DNA of 64,000 nucleotides from Curtobacterium sp. VKM Ac-1376 (GCF_015351025.1 NZ_JADKRV010000009.1:1-64000); one strand, 5' to 3'; numbered from the stretch's first letter, positions 36,488 to 46,973 are shown. A program made the numbers and translations. Notes: generated from the letters alone by a model not told the origin.

Positions 36488-37255
36488 TCAGACCCGTACG
36501 CGTTCACGGAGCTCGGCGAACCGGACGTCCCCGATCCCGCTGACGTCGAGCAGGTCCTCGACCGCGGCGAACCGGCCGTGCTCGTCGCGCCAGGCGAGGA
36601 TCCGGCCGGCGAGCCCCGGTCCGATGCCGGGAAGCGTCTCGAGTGCGGTCTGGTCAGCGGTGTTCAGGTCGACCACGGCCGACCCCGCCGGGGCGGTGAC
36701 TGGTCCCTCGCCGGTACCGGCCCCGCCGGCAGCACCAGGACCGGCACCGTCGCCCGTGACGGGACCGAGGGATTCGGGGACGTCTTCCTCCCCCACCCGC
36801 GGCACGTACAGCCGTTCTCCGTCCGTCAACACCCGAGCCAGGTTCAGCCGGTCGAGGTCCGCGTCCTCGGTCGCCCCGCCCGCCCGCTCGATCGCATCAG
36901 CGACACGACCGGACCCCGCGAGCGAGACGAGCCCGGCCCGCCGCACCGCCCCGAGCACGTGGACGACGACCCGCTCGTCCCCCGCGCCGGCCACGGCCGC
37001 ACCAGATGCCGGAGGCGACGCAGCACCGGACGGACCAGCTCCAGCACCCGCACCACCGGCACCACCAGCACCAGCCGTCGGCGCACCGCGCACGACGACG
37101 CCCCCGGCACCCCCGCCACCGTCGGCCCCCATCAGGGAACCGACCAACACCACGACGACCGCGGCCACCACCACGATCCCTGCCAGCACCACGGCAGCGC
37201 GCGGTGACAGTGTCAGACGAGACCACCAGGGTCCGGGAGACGACGGTGACGACAT
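36488..37255 (-). CDS. comEA: ComEA-family helix-hairpin-helix DNA-binding protein
   Basis: DNA receptor of the uptake machinery. The 255-aa protein has a single N-terminal membrane anchor (residues 19-42) and a Gly/Ala-rich linker. A SLBB domain follows (VVVHVLGAVRRAGLVSLAGSGRVADAIERAGG, about residues 94-130). The C-terminal helix-hairpin-helix is LNTADQTALETLPGIGPGLAGRILAWRDEHGRFAAVEDLLDVSGIG. It is coupled to comEC with a 9-bp gap. Competence has rarely been shown in this family of bacteria, so the biological role is inferred. Confidence 0.93.
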   Translation of the reverse strand: MSSPSSPGPWWSRLTLSPRAAVVLAGIVVVAAVVVVLVGSLMGADGGGGAGGVVVRGAPTAGAGGAGGAGAGAGPSGAASPPASGAAVAGAGDERVVVHVLGAVRRAGLVSLAGSGRVADAIERAGGATEDADLDRLNLARVLTDGERLYVPRVGEEDVPESLGPVTGDGAGPGAAGGAGTGEGPVTAPAGSAVVDLNTADQTALETLPGIGPGLAGRILAWRDEHGRFAAVEDLLDVSGIGDVRFAELRERVRV

Positions 37256-37261
37256 GCCCGA

Positions 37262-37267
37262 ACGCTA
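37262..37267 (-). promoter_or_regulatory. -10 hexamer of comEA (leaderless)
   Basis: TAGCGT on the minus strand, 6 nt before the comEA ATG. It abuts the hairpin at 37268-37295. Confidence 0.45.
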
Positions 37268-37295
37268 CGGAGCCCGGCCGCTCGCCCGGGCTCCG
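37268..37295 (-). terminator. Hairpin between leuS and comEA
   Basis: CGGAGCCCGG and CCGGGCTCCG arms around an 8-nt loop. It lies 57 bp beyond the leuS stop and just upstream of the comEA -10, so it could end leuS transcripts or lie within the comEA promoter region. Confidence 0.45.
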
Positions 37296-37351
37296 GAGGT
37301 CACACCTGTGGAGGAGTGCTGCACACTCCACCCTGTGGAGGGAAGCCCCCG

Positions 37352-39913
37352 CTACCCCTTGATCGCGATGTTGACGAGCTTCGGCGCCCGCACGATCACC
37401 TTCACGATCTCGCGGTCCCCGATGTAGCGCTGCACGTTCGCCGAGGAGCGCGCGAGCTGCTCGAGCTCGTCCGGCTCGATCGACTTCGACACCTCGAACG
37501 AGTCGCGCACCTTGCCGTTGACCTGCACGACGGCCGTCAGGGTCTCCTGCACGAGCAGCGTCGGGTCGGCCTTCCGCCAGCCGTACGTGGCGACGGTTGC
37601 CTCGTAGCCCAGCTTCTCCCACATCTCCTCGCCGGTGTACGGCGCGAAGACGCTCAGCCCGAGCGCGATGGTCTCGACGGCCTCACGCACGGCGGGGTCA
37701 CCGGCGCCCGGGCCGCTGTCGATCGCCTTGCGGGTGACGTTGACCAGGTCCATCAGCCGCGCGATCACGACGTTGAACTTGAACGACTCCATCATCCCGG
37801 GGGCGTCGGCGAGGAACCGGTGGGTGACCTGGCGGAGTGCCCGGTCGCCGTCGGCCCACACGGCGTCGCGCGAGGACGTGACGTCGAGCGCCAGACGGTA
37901 CGCGCGGGCCAGGAACCGAGCCGAGGCGGACGGGGAGACGTCCTCCCAGTTGATGTCGTCCTCGGGCGGACCGGCGAAGCCCATCACCAGGCGGATGGCG
38001 TCGACACCGTTGGCGTCGAGCTCGTCGCCGAGTGAGACACCACCCTTCGACTTCGACATCTTCGATCCGCCGGACAGCACCATGCCCTGGTTGAGCAGCG
38101 CCGAGAACGGCTCGGTGAAGTCGAGGTAGCCGAGGTCGAACAGGACCTTCGTGACGAAGCGGGCGTACAGCAGGTGCAGGATCGCGTGCTCGATGCCGCC
38201 GATGTACTGGTCGACCGGAGCCCAGCGGCGCGCAGCGGCCGGGTCGAACGCCTGGGTGTCGTCGTTCGCCGACAGGAAGCGCAGGAAGTACCACGACGAG
38301 TCCACGAAGGTGTCCATCGTGTCGGTGTCGCGGAGCGCCGGGGTGCCGTCGACCGGGTTCGGGACGTTGACCCAGTCCGTCGCTCCGCCGAGCGGCGAGG
38401 TGCCCTTCGGCTTGAGGTCGAGGCCCTCGGTGTCCGGCAGCACGATCGGCAGTTGGTCCTCCGGCACCGGGTGCTCCGTGCCGTCGGCGCCGTGGATGAT
38501 CGGGATCGGCGTGCCCCAGAAGCGCTGGCGCGAGATGAGCCAGTCGCGCAGGCGGTAGGTCTTCGCTGCTCGGCCGGTCCCGCGCTCCTGGAGCAGCGAG
38601 ATCGCGGCGGTGATGGCGTGCTGCTTCGACATGCCGTCGAGCGGCCCGGAGTTGATCATCCGGCCCTGGCCCGTCAGCGCCTCGCCCGTGGCGACGGGGT
38701 CGAGGGTGGGCACGTCGAAGTCCTCGATCGTGGCGCCCTCGGGGATCACCGGGATCGCGCCGGTGACGGCGGCGTTCGTGTCGACGACGACCTTCACCGG
38801 CAGGTCGAAGGCACGCGCGAAGTCGAGGTCGCGCTGGTCGTGCGCCGGGACCGCCATGACGGCACCGTGGCCGTAGTCGGCGAGCACGTAGTCGGCGGCC
38901 CAGATCGGCAGCCGCTCCCCTGTCAGCGGGTGGATGGCGAACCGTCCGAGCGGCACGCCGGTCTTCGGACGGTCGGCGTTCTGCCGATCGATCTCGGAGG
39001 TCTTCTGCGTCGCAGTCAGGTACGAGTCGAACGCAGCGCGCACGTCGGACGGAACCGAGTCAGCAGCAACGAGCGACGCCGCCAGGTCGGAGTCCGGCGC
39101 GACGACCAGGAACGTGACCCCGTGGATCGTGTCCGGACGTGTGGTGAAGACCGTGACGGGCTCGTCGCGACCCTCGATCACGAAGTCGACGTCGGCGCCC
39201 ACCGAGCGGCCGATCCAGTTGCGCTGCTGCGCGATGACCTTCGCAGGCCACCGCCCCTCGAGCTGGTTCAGGTCGTCGAGCAGACGGTCGGCGTACTCGG
39301 TGATCTTGAAGTACCACTGCGTGAGCTTCTTCTTCACGACGACGGCACCGGAGCGGTCCGAGGTGCCGTCGGGCAGGACCTGCTCGTTCGCGAGCACGGT
39401 CTGGTCCACCGGGTCCCAGTTGACCCAGCTGTCCTTCCGGTACGCCAGGCCCTTCTCGTACATCTTCAGGAACAGCCACTGGTTCCACTTGTAGTACTCG
39501 GGGTCCGAGGTGTGGATCTCGGTGGTCCAGTCGAACGACGGCGCGTAGCGCTTGAAGGACGCCTTCTGCTGCTCGATGTTCGCGTAGGTCCAGTCCTTCG
39601 GGTCCACCCCGCGCTTGATCGCCGCGTTCTCCGCGGGCAGGCCGAAGGAGTCCCAGCCGATCGGGTGCAGCACGTTGAAGCCCTGCTGGCGCCAGTAGCG
39701 CGCCACGAAGTCGCCGAGGGCCCAGTTCTCGGCGTGCCCCATGTGGAGATCGCCCGACGGGTACGGGAACATCTCGAGGATGTACTTGCGCGGACGCGTG
39801 TCGTCGAGGTCGGTGGTGAAGAGCCCGAGCGCTTCCCAGCGGGGCTGCCACTTCTCCTGGATACGACGGAAGTCGTAGGCGTTCGGGTCCTCGGCGTGCT
39901 GGTCGGTGGTCAC
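37352..39913 (-). CDS. leuS: Leucyl-tRNA synthetase
   Basis: Charges tRNA(Leu). The 853-aa class Ia synthetase has the HIGH motif as HMGH (residues 57-60) in [15 protein letters not shown]. The CP1 editing domain (about residues 225-420) has [17 protein letters not shown]. The KMSKS loop is in [11 protein letters not shown], and a C-terminal anticodon domain completes it. GTG at 39913 is chosen; a TATCGT hexamer lies 8 nt ahead. The frame continues upstream without a family match. It is monocistronic, with cydC upstream ending 50 bp away. Confidence 0.96.
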   Translation of the reverse strand: MTTDQHAEDPNAYDFRRIQEKWQPRWEALGLFTTDLDDTRPRKYILEMFPYPSGDLHMGHAENWALGDFVARYWRQQGFNVLHPIGWDSFGLPAENAAIKRGVDPKDWTYANIEQQKASFKRYAPSFDWTTEIHTSDPEYYKWNQWLFLKMYEKGLAYRKDSWVNWDPVDQTVLANEQVLPDGTSDRSGAVVVKKKLTQWYFKITEYADRLLDDLNQLEGRWPAKVIAQQRNWIGRSVGADVDFVIEGRDEPVTVFTTRPDTIHGVTFLVVAPDSDLAASLVAADSVPSDVRAAFDSYLTATQKTSEIDRQNADRPKTGVPLGRFAIHPLTGERLPIWAADYVLADYGHGAVMAVPAHDQRDLDFARAFDLPVKVVVDTNAAVTGAIPVIPEGATIEDFDVPTLDPVATGEALTGQGRMINSGPLDGMSKQHAITAAISLLQERGTGRAAKTYRLRDWLISRQRFWGTPIPIIHGADGTEHPVPEDQLPIVLPDTEGLDLKPKGTSPLGGATDWVNVPNPVDGTPALRDTDTMDTFVDSSWYFLRFLSANDDTQAFDPAAARRWAPVDQYIGGIEHAILHLLYARFVTKVLFDLGYLDFTEPFSALLNQGMVLSGGSKMSKSKGGVSLGDELDANGVDAIRLVMGFAGPPEDDINWEDVSPSASARFLARAYRLALDVTSSRDAVWADGDRALRQVTHRFLADAPGMMESFKFNVVIARLMDLVNVTRKAIDSGPGAGDPAVREAVETIALGLSVFAPYTGEEMWEKLGYEATVATYGWRKADPTLLVQETLTAVVQVNGKVRDSFEVSKSIEPDELEQLARSSANVQRYIGDREIVKVIVRAPKLVNIAIKG

Positions 39914-39921
39914 GGTCGTCA

Positions 39922-39927
39922 ACGATA
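39922..39927 (-). promoter_or_regulatory. Possible -10 of leuS
   Basis: TATCGT, 8 nt before the GTG start; near-leaderless spacing, less certain than the 6-7-nt cases. Confidence 0.3.
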
Positions 39928-39963
39928 CAAGCCGGGAGGCCCGTCCCGCGTCCGTGCGTCGGC

Positions 39964-41652
39964 TCACCCGATGAGCAGGCGTCCGTCCCGCATCCGCAGG
40001 GTGCGGTCGACCAGGTCCGTCGCGACCGGCACGTGCGACACGATCACGACGGTCCGGCCCGCCGCGCGGGCGGTCGTGACGAGGTCGCGGAGCACCGCGT
40101 CGCCGAGGTCCGGGTCCACGTCGGCGGTCGGTTCGTCGAGCACGAGCACCGGGAACGCGTGCAGCAGCGCGCGGGCCAGGGCGAGCCGGTGCGCCTGGCC
40201 GCCGGACACGAGCACGCCACGCTCTCCCACGGAGGCGTCGAGTCCTCCCCGTCGGACCACCCACTCGCCCAGCCCGACCCGGTCGAGGACGGCGAGCAGT
40301 TCGCCGTCGGTCGCGGTCTCGCAGGCGAAGAGCAGGTTCTGCCGCACCGACTGGTCGAACACGAACGGGTCCTGCTCGATGAGCCCGACGCGGGCACGGA
40401 CCGCGTCGGGGTGCATGTCCTTCGCCTCGACTCCGTCGAGCCTGTACGAGCCCTCGTGGTCGACGAACCGGACCAGCGCGTCGACGAGGGTCGACTTGCC
40501 AGCGCCGCTCGGGCCCTCGAGCACGACGACCTCGCCGGGGAGCAGGTCGAGCGAGACACGGTCGACCGCGGGCTCGTCGGCCCCCGGCCAGCGGACGGTG
40601 AGGTCGCGCAGGGCGACCGTGACAGGACCGTCGATCACGAGCGCGGCCGGGTCGGCGTCCTCAGCGGGCTCCGGCACGATGCCGGTGGGCACGTCGGCGG
40701 GTACGACCTGCTCGACACGGTCGGCGGCGGCCCGGACGCGGCGGAGCGTGAGGACGGCGAGCGGGACGGTCCCGATGACCTCGAACAGGGCGAGCGGCAC
40801 GAAGACCGTGAGCGCCCAGAGCGGCCCGTCGAGCACGCCCGAGACGACAGGTGGTGCACCGACGGCGAGGATCCCGATGACCGATCCGCCGCCGACGAGC
40901 CCGACGAGGGCCCCGACGAGCGACTCGACCGCGCCACGGCGCCGGACCGCGCGGGTCACACCGTCGTCGAGCCGGGCGATGTGCGCGAGGCGCTCGTCGA
41001 GCGTGCCGTACGCGGCGAAGACGTCGAGCGTCCGGACGGTGTCGAGCACCAGGTCGGCGACCCGGCCACGGTCGGCAGCGGTCTCGCGGTCGGAACGCGC
41101 GGCGATCGACAGGGTGACGACGGACCCGACCAGCGCCGCGACCACCAGTGCGCCGACCAGCACGAGCGCCGCCGGGACGGACACGAACGCCACGGCGACG
41201 ACGGACAGCACCGAGACGACCCCGGCGGAGACCAGCGGACCGACCACGCGGATCGGCAGGTCCTGCAGTCGGTCCGTGTCCGTCACGAGCCGTGTCATCA
41301 GGTCGCCCCGCCCGGTCCGGCCGAGCCCGGCGGGCGCCACGGAGGCGAGCCGTCGGTACATCTCGGTCCGCACCACGGCGAGCTGGCGGAACGAGGCGTC
41401 GTGCCCGGTGAGCCGGTCGACGTAGCGCAGTGCCGCTCGCCCGAGGGCGAACGCCCGCACGCCGACCATGACGAGCGTCAGGTACAGGATCGGCGGGTGC
41501 TCCGCCGCTCGGGTGATCAGGTACCCGCTCGCAGCGAGCAGCGCCACCGCGCAGACGGTGCTGAGCGATCCGGCGGCGACCGCCTTCGCCCAACCCGACC
41601 CGCGTGGCATCGCGAGCCGCATGACGGACGCACGACGCGCCTCCCGGCTCAT
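39964..41652 (-). CDS. cydC: ABC exporter CydC (heterodimeric thiol/heme exporter subunit)
   Basis: Half of the CydDC exporter that supports cytochrome bd assembly. The 562-aa protein has six membrane segments in residues 15-300, then the ATPase with Walker [11 protein letters not shown]-loop [11 protein letters not shown], signature [16 protein letters not shown] and Walker [13 protein letters not shown]. The H-loop is VSHVP. The signature reads VSGGQ rather than LSGGQ. It overlaps cydD by 4 bp (ATGA). The cydABDC order identifies the function. Confidence 0.94.
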   Translation of the reverse strand: MSREARRASVMRLAMPRGSGWAKAVAAGSLSTVCAVALLAASGYLITRAAEHPPILYLTLVMVGVRAFALGRAALRYVDRLTGHDASFRQLAVVRTEMYRRLASVAPAGLGRTGRGDLMTRLVTDTDRLQDLPIRVVGPLVSAGVVSVLSVVAVAFVSVPAALVLVGALVVAALVGSVVTLSIAARSDRETAADRGRVADLVLDTVRTLDVFAAYGTLDERLAHIARLDDGVTRAVRRRGAVESLVGALVGLVGGGSVIGILAVGAPPVVSGVLDGPLWALTVFVPLALFEVIGTVPLAVLTLRRVRAAADRVEQVVPADVPTGIVPEPAEDADPAALVIDGPVTVALRDLTVRWPGADEPAVDRVSLDLLPGEVVVLEGPSGAGKSTLVDALVRFVDHEGSYRLDGVEAKDMHPDAVRARVGLIEQDPFVFDQSVRQNLLFACETATDGELLAVLDRVGLGEWVVRRGGLDASVGERGVLVSGGQAHRLALARALLHAFPVLVLDEPTADVDPDLGDAVLRDLVTTARAAGRTVVIVSHVPVATDLVDRTLRMRDGRLLIG

Positions 41653-43337
41653 GCGCGCACCCACGTCCGCACAGTGGCGGACCCGTCAGCACCGATGTCC
41701 ACCCGGACGTCACCAGCGGCGACGACCGCCGGTCGGTGGCTCGCGACCACGACGACGGCACCGTCGGCTGCCAGAGCGCGGACCGCCTCGATGACGCGCG
41801 CCTCGGCATCGGCGTCGAGGGCCGACGTCGGTTCGTCGAGCAGCACGAGCGGTGTGGCGACGCGGCGCGCCCGGTACAGCGCACGTGCGACCGCGACGCG
41901 CTGCGCCTGGCCGCCGGACAGGCCGCTGCCGCCGGCGCCGACCGGGAGGCCCGGGTCCAGTCCCAGCCCCGCGTCACGCAAGGCGCTCCGCACGTCGGTG
42001 TCGTCGGGGGTCGCGCTGAGCGCGACGTTCTCGGCGACGGTGCCGCGCACCAGGCGCGGACGCTGGTCGGCCCAGGTGGTGCGCTCGGCCCGGGTCGCGC
42101 CCGCGGGTCCGGGCACGACCACCTGGCCGTCGTGCGGCAGCATCCCGCGGAGCGCAGCGATGATGCTCGACTTGCCGGAGCCGCTCGGACCGGCGAGCAC
42201 GACGACCGTGCCGGGCTCGGCGTGCAGGTCGAACGGCCCGATCACGACGTCGGGCCGGCGGACGGTGAGGCGCCGCACGACCAGCGCGCGGGCCGCGGCG
42301 GCGGCGGTGCTCGCGCGGTCGTCGTCGATGTCGATTTCCGCGGGGGTGCTGCTGCCGGTGCGCGGGTCGGTGGCGTCGTCGGCGAGGACGTCCAGCACTG
42401 CGGCCGACGCCTCCACGCCGTCCTGCGCGGCGTGGAAGTCGGCGCCGACCTGGCGGATGGGGGCGAAGGCCTCCGGGGCGAGGACGAGCACGAACATCGC
42501 GGCGCCGAGCCCGAGCGACCCGTCGACCAGCCGGATGCCGATCGCGACGGCGACGAGTGCGACGGACAGGCTCGCGGCGAGCTCGAGAGCGAAGCCGCTC
42601 ACGAACGACAGGCGGAGCACACCGAGGGTCCCGCGCCGGTACTCGTCCGTGACCGTCCCGATCCGACCGACCTGCCGGCGGGCGCGGCCGAACACCTTGA
42701 GCGTCGCGAGCCCCTCGACCGCCTCGAGGAAGGCGCCGCCGAGCCGGGCCAGCGCGTCCGACTGCTTCCGCTGCAGCGCCTGCGTCGCCAGGCCGATGAG
42801 GATCATGAAGACCGGGATGACCGGCAGGGCGAGCAGGATGATGAGCCCGCTCGTCAGGTCGCCGAGCCCGATCGCGACCAGGAGCACCGGTGTCGCGGTC
42901 GCCGTGAGCGCGAACTGCGGCAGGTACCGGCCGAAGTACGCGTCGAGTGCGTCGAGCCCGGGGCCGAGCGTGGTGGCGAAGCCCGCGCTCGACCTGCCGG
43001 CCAGCCACGACGGCCCCCGCTCCGCCGCACGGGCGAGCACCGTCGTACGCATCTCGCTCTTGACCTTCGCCGCGGCGCGGGCCGCCAGGTCGTCGGTGGC
43101 CCACGCTGCGACGGCGCGGAGGACGAATGCTCCCCCGAGCAGCGCGAGGGTCTGCCCGAGGGCGGACGGAACGCTGCCGACCCGGACCGCGTCCACCCCG
43201 AGGGTGACGGCCGCGGCGATCCCCCACGCGATCGCGATGGTCGCGACGGTGCGGAGGACGCCGGCGCCTGCAGCCGCGACGATGAAGCCGCGCGCTGTCC
43301 GGGACAGCCGCAGGAGTCGCGGGTCGAGTGGCTTCAT
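41649..43337 (-). CDS. cydD: ABC exporter CydD (heterodimeric thiol/heme exporter subunit)
   Basis: A 562-aa partner of CydC. The membrane domain occupies residues 20-310. The ATPase has Walker A GPSGSGKSS, signature GLSGGQAQRVAVARAL, Walker B LVLLDEPTSALDADAE and H-loop ASHRP. The RWWRS-like region seen in some CydD is not obvious. It starts 9 bp after cydB. CydDC exports cysteine and glutathione and also binds heme, which is needed to build the bd oxidase encoded upstream. Confidence 0.94.
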   Translation of the reverse strand: MKPLDPRLLRLSRTARGFIVAAAGAGVLRTVATIAIAWGIAAAVTLGVDAVRVGSVPSALGQTLALLGGAFVLRAVAAWATDDLAARAAAKVKSEMRTTVLARAAERGPSWLAGRSSAGFATTLGPGLDALDAYFGRYLPQFALTATATPVLLVAIGLGDLTSGLIILLALPVIPVFMILIGLATQALQRKQSDALARLGGAFLEAVEGLATLKVFGRARRQVGRIGTVTDEYRRGTLGVLRLSFVSGFALELAASLSVALVAVAIGIRLVDGSLGLGAAMFVLVLAPEAFAPIRQVGADFHAAQDGVEASAAVLDVLADDATDPRTGSSTPAEIDIDDDRASTAAAAARALVVRRLTVRRPDVVIGPFDLHAEPGTVVVLAGPSGSGKSSIIAALRGMLPHDGQVVVPGPAGATRAERTTWADQRPRLVRGTVAENVALSATPDDTDVRSALRDAGLGLDPGLPVGAGGSGLSGGQAQRVAVARALYRARRVATPLVLLDEPTSALDADAEARVIEAVRALAADGAVVVVASHRPAVVAAGDVRVDIGADGSATVRTWVRA

Positions 43338-43346
43338 CGTCGTCGC

Positions 43347-44351
43347 CTAGTGGGCGGCCTGGGTGACCTGGGCGCGGGAGACGCGTTTGCGGAACACCCA
43401 GTAGGTCCAGGCCTGGTAGGCGAAGACGAGGGGGACGAAGACCAATGCGACCCAGCTCATCACGGTGAGCGTGTAGGACCCGGACGAGGCGTTGTACACC
43501 GTCAGGCTGTTCGCGGCGTCGTTGGAGGCGGGCATGACGTCGGGGAAGATCGCGGTGAACATCGCGAGCACGATCGCGGCGATGGTGATCGCCATGAGGG
43601 TGAACGCCCGGCCTTCCCTGCCCCAGGTGTTGCAGAGCACGGCGAGCACGAGTGCCAGGGCCGCGACGACCGACAGCACGAGGGATGCCGGTGTGGCACG
43701 GACGAACGCCATCGACACCAGGAAGGTGGCGCCCACGAGGACGGTCACGATGCCGGCCCGGGTCGCCAGGCGCTTCGCGCGGACGCGGATCTCGCCCTCG
43801 GTCTTCAGCGCGACGAACACGACGCCGTGGGTGAAGAACACCAGCAGGGTCGCGGCTCCGGTGAGCAGGGCGAACGGGTTGAGCAGGTCGAACAGGGTGC
43901 CGGTGTAGTTGTGGCCGCTGTCCATGGGGATGCCGCGGACGACGTTGCCGAACGCGACGCCCCACAGGAACGACGGCACAGCGCTGCCGACGATGATCAT
44001 CAGGTCGAAGCGGCGTTTCCACTCGAGGTGCTTGTTCTGGTGCCGGTACTCGAACGAGACCCCGCGGGCGATGAGTGCGGCGAGGATGAGCAGCAGCGCC
44101 AGGTAGAAGCCGGAGAACATCGTGGCGTACCACTCGGGGAACGCGGCGAACAGGCAGGCGCCGGCGACGATGACCCAGGTCTCGTTGAGGTCCCAGACCG
44201 GGCCGATGGTGTTGATCAGGACGCGGCGGTCGGTGTCGTCCTTGCCGAGGAAGGGCAGGGACATGCCGACACCGAAGTCGAATCCGTCGAGGACGAAGTA
44301 GCCGACGAAGAACACTCCGACGATCGCGAACCACAGAACGGGGAGATCCAT
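43347..44351 (-). CDS. cydB: Cytochrome bd ubiquinol/menaquinol oxidase subunit II
   Basis: A 334-aa membrane subunit with about nine hydrophobic segments. The CydB N-terminus is recognisable: LPVLWFAIVGVFFVGYFVLDGFDFGVGMSLPFLG, followed by NTIGPVWDLNETWVIVAGACLFAAFPEWYATMFSGFYLAL. It starts 16 bp after cydA. It stabilises the heme-bearing subunit I in the high-affinity terminal oxidase. Confidence 0.96.
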   Translation of the reverse strand: MDLPVLWFAIVGVFFVGYFVLDGFDFGVGMSLPFLGKDDTDRRVLINTIGPVWDLNETWVIVAGACLFAAFPEWYATMFSGFYLALLLILAALIARGVSFEYRHQNKHLEWKRRFDLMIIVGSAVPSFLWGVAFGNVVRGIPMDSGHNYTGTLFDLLNPFALLTGAATLLVFFTHGVVFVALKTEGEIRVRAKRLATRAGIVTVLVGATFLVSMAFVRATPASLVLSVVAALALVLAVLCNTWGREGRAFTLMAITIAAIVLAMFTAIFPDVMPASNDAANSLTVYNASSGSYTLTVMSWVALVFVPLVFAYQAWTYWVFRKRVSRAQVTQAAH

Positions 44352-44367
44352 CAGGCAGCGTCCATTT

Positions 44368-45780
44368 CTAGTAGACCGTCACTTCGTGCTTGACCTCGCC
44401 GGTCTCCGCGTCGACCTCGGCCGGGTCGGCGGGGCCCTCTTGCGCGACCTTCTTGATGAGCTTGAACTCGACGACGGCCAGCGAGCCGTAGATCAGGGTG
44501 AAGACCAGCAGTGAGATCAGGACCTCGAGCCCGGTCACGTTCGGCGAGACGCCGTCCTTCGTCCGGAGCAGCCCGAACACGAGCCACGGTTGGCGGCCCA
44601 TCTCGGTGAAGATCCAACCGACGATCATCGCGGCCATCGGCAGCGGCACCGTCCAGGTCGCGACGCGCCACACCCAGCGCCGGGTCGGGAAGCGGCCCTT
44701 GCGGGTCAGCCAGAGACCCACCAGCGAGACGAGCACCGCGCCGACGCCGAGGGCGATCATCCACCGGAAGCTCCAGTAGGTCACCCAGATGATCGGCCTG
44801 TAGTCGCCAGGACCGTAGACCTGGGTGTACTGCGCCTGCAGGTCGTTGATGCCCTCGACCGTGCCGGTGAAGGTGTGCGTCGACAGGAAGGACAGCAGGT
44901 ACGGCACCCGGATCGAGAACAGCTCGTGCACACCGTCCGGGGTGCCGAGGGTGAAGATCGAGAACGAGGCGTCCTTGCCGGTCGCCGTGTTGTACAGCGC
45001 CTCAGCCGCGGCCATCTTCATCGGCTGGGTGTCGACCATGGTGAGGCCGAGCTGGTCGCCGGTCAGGACGGTCAGGGCTCCGGCAGCGAGCATGGTCCAC
45101 ATGCCGAACTTCAGCGCCGGCATCATCGTCTCGAGGTGCTGGTTGCGGGCCAGGTGGTAGGCCGCGACCGCGATGATGACCGCGGCGGCGACCATGAAGC
45201 AGGCGAACAGGGTGTGCGGGAAGGCCGCGAGGGCCACCTTGTTGCCGAGCACCGCCCAGATGTCGGTCAGCTCCGCACGCCCCTTGGCCTCGTTCATGGC
45301 GAACCCCACCGGGTGCTGCATGAACGCGTTCGCGGCGATGATGAAGTACGCGGACATGATCGTGCCGGCGCTGACGCACCAGATGCTCGCCAGGTGCAGC
45401 CCCTTCGGCAGGCGGTCCCAGCCGAAGATCCACACGCCGATGAACGCCGCCTCGAAGAAGAACGCCAGGATGCCCTCGAGCGCGAGCGGCGCCCCGAACA
45501 CGTCACCGACGAACCGTGAGTAGTCCGACCAGTTCATGCCGAACTGGAACTCCTGCACGATGCCCGTCACGACGCCCATGGCGAAGTTGATGAGGAAGAT
45601 GCGCCCGAAGAACCGGGTCAGCTGCAGGTAGTGCGCGCGACCGGTCCGGTACCAGGCGGTCTGGAACACGGCCACGACGGCTGCCATCCCGATCGTCAGC
45701 GGGACGAAGAGGAAGTGGTAGATCGTCGTGAGACCGAACTGCCACCGCGACAGGAGGAGCGGATCGAGGAGGTCGTTCAT
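44368..45780 (-). CDS. cydA: Cytochrome bd oxidase subunit I
   Basis: Heme-bearing, quinol-oxidising subunit of the bd oxidase, which reduces O2 with high affinity. The 470-aa protein has the first helix LLSRWQFGLTTIYHFLFVPLTIG with the heme-ligand His near residue 22. It has VVTGIVQEFQFGMNW with conserved Glu, and the GRQPW signature in FTEMGRQPWLVFG. It is shorter than the E. coli protein, consistent with the short Q-loop class common in actinobacteria. It is first gene of cydABDC. A 5-bp dyad lies 74-94 bp upstream. Confidence 0.97.
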   Translation of the reverse strand: MNDLLDPLLLSRWQFGLTTIYHFLFVPLTIGMAAVVAVFQTAWYRTGRAHYLQLTRFFGRIFLINFAMGVVTGIVQEFQFGMNWSDYSRFVGDVFGAPLALEGILAFFFEAAFIGVWIFGWDRLPKGLHLASIWCVSAGTIMSAYFIIAANAFMQHPVGFAMNEAKGRAELTDIWAVLGNKVALAAFPHTLFACFMVAAAVIIAVAAYHLARNQHLETMMPALKFGMWTMLAAGALTVLTGDQLGLTMVDTQPMKMAAAEALYNTATGKDASFSIFTLGTPDGVHELFSIRVPYLLSFLSTHTFTGTVEGINDLQAQYTQVYGPGDYRPIIWVTYWSFRWMIALGVGAVLVSLVGLWLTRKGRFPTRRWVWRVATWTVPLPMAAMIVGWIFTEMGRQPWLVFGLLRTKDGVSPNVTGLEVLISLLVFTLIYGSLAVVEFKLIKKVAQEGPADPAEVDAETGEVKHEVTVY

Positions 45781-45853
45781 GCGGCGTTTCCCAGCCGGGT
45801 GGCCGCGCGCTGTTCGTGCACGTCAGTAGCTTCCTGTGGAACGGATACATCAG

Positions 45854-45874
45854 GTGTCACAGCCCTTGGGACAC
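45854..45874. promoter_or_regulatory. Dyad upstream of cydA
   Basis: GTGTC-N11-GACAC, near TTGACG in the cyd sense. It is a candidate operator for redox control of cyd; it does not match the Rex consensus well. Confidence 0.25.
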
Positions 45875-46002
45875 GTCAACGCTATCGCGGTGGCGACCGG
45901 CTCGACAACTTGTAGAACCCTCCTGTGCACAAACGTGCAGGCGCCCTGATCGGCACAACGGTGCGGCACAGATGTTCGCATCATCCGCTCCACGAACCAC
46001 GA

Positions 46003-46036
46003 CAGGCGCCGGGTAGATACCCGACGCCTGTTGTTT
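46003..46036 (-). terminator. Terminator between the osmoprotectant operon and cydA
   Basis: CAGGCG and CGGGTA arms pair with TACCCG and CGCCTG (46003-46030) around a 2-nt loop. On the plus strand a T-rich TTGTTT follows; on the minus strand, the operon sense, an A-rich stretch precedes the stem. It is likely the end of the osmoprotectant operon, 22 bp after its stop. Confidence 0.6.
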
Positions 46037-46052
46037 AATCCGCGAGGGGCGC

Positions 46053-46973
46053 TTACAGCAGGCCCTCGTCCGTCAGCCACTCCTCGGCGATCGTTGACGC
46101 CTTCTCCTTGTCCGCCGTGCTCTTCGTGTTGAGCTCGATCAGCGCCTCGGTCGTCAGCTTCTCGTTCACCGCGTCGATCGCTTCGGCGGCCTTCTCGTTC
46201 ACCTTGTCGGACACGACCGGGATCACGTTCTGCGGGAGGATCAGGTTCTCCGGGTCCTTCAGCGTGACGAAGCCGTTCGCCTTGATGCTCGGATCGGCCG
46301 TGTAGATGTCGGCCAGCTGGACGGTGCCGTCCTTCAGGGCCTTGACCGTGAGCGCTCCGCCGGAGTCCTCGATCGCCGTGAAGTCCACGTCGACCCCGTA
46401 GACCGACTTCAGCCCCTTCGGACCGTACGGGCGGGTCTGGTTCTCGGAGTTCCCGCCCATCGTGAGCTTCTCGTCGACGTTCTTGAGGTCGGCCAGGCTC
46501 GTGACGTCGTTGTCCTCGGAGAACTGCTTCGTCACGGTGTAGCTGTCCTGGTCGGTGGCCTCGGCCTCGTCCAGGACACGCAGGCCCTTCGGCAACGCCT
46601 TCTCGAGTCCGTCGTCGATCAGGTCGGCGGTCTTCGCGTCGGAGTCCTTGTCGAAGTACTGCAGCAGGTTGCCGCTGTACTCCGGCATGACGTCGATCGC
46701 CCCCTTCTCGAGCTGCGGGATGTAGACCTCGCGCTGCCCGATGTTGAAGTTGCGCTCCACGTCGAAGCCGTCCTTCTCGAGGACCTGGGCGTAGAGCTCG
46801 GCGATGATCTCGTTCGAGTAGTACTGCTGCGAGCCGACGACGATGGTCTTCGAGTCGGACGACGAGCTGGAGCCGCTGTCGAGCGGGTCGCTCGACGCGC
46901 AGCCGGTCAGGGCAGCTGCGACGCCCAGCGCCAGCGCGGCTGCGGCGCCGGCACGGATCTTTGCTGTGATCAC
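46053..46973 (-). CDS. Glycine betaine/osmoprotectant ABC transporter substrate-binding lipoprotein
   Basis: A 306-aa extracytoplasmic solute-binding protein of the OpuCC/ProX group. It has a lipoprotein signal with lipobox ALTGC (Cys25), a Ser-rich linker, then SKTIVVGSQQYYSNEIIAELYAQVLEKDGFDVERNFNIGQREVYIPQLEKGAIDVMPEYSGNL in two lobes. The GTG start at 46973 has GGAAGGAAA about 7 nt ahead and overlaps the permease stop by 4 bp. It delivers compatible solutes (betaine, carnitine, choline or ectoine; not resolved) to the two permeases. Confidence 0.92.
   Translation of the reverse strand: MITAKIRAGAAAALALGVAAALTGCASSDPLDSGSSSSSDSKTIVVGSQQYYSNEIIAELYAQVLEKDGFDVERNFNIGQREVYIPQLEKGAIDVMPEYSGNLLQYFDKDSDAKTADLIDDGLEKALPKGLRVLDEAEATDQDSYTVTKQFSEDNDVTSLADLKNVDEKLTMGGNSENQTRPYGPKGLKSVYGVDVDFTAIEDSGGALTVKALKDGTVQLADIYTADPSIKANGFVTLKDPENLILPQNVIPVVSDKVNEKAAEAIDAVNEKLTTEALIELNTKSTADKEKASTIAEEWLTDEGLL

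Noticed and set aside
33434..37207. 1257-codon plus-strand open frame opposite holA-comEC-comEA
   Set aside because: Antisense to well-supported genes; composition typical of complementary-strand frames at high GC.
38174..43350. Two plus-strand frames over 1000 codons opposite leuS-cydCD
   Set aside because: Same reason: mirror frames of leuS and cydC/cydD with no recognisable protein.
46003..46036. Plus-strand terminator implying an unannotated plus-strand transcript
   Set aside because: The T-rich side faces the plus strand, but no plus-strand gene lies upstream for 13 kb. The stem works for the minus-strand osmoprotectant operon.
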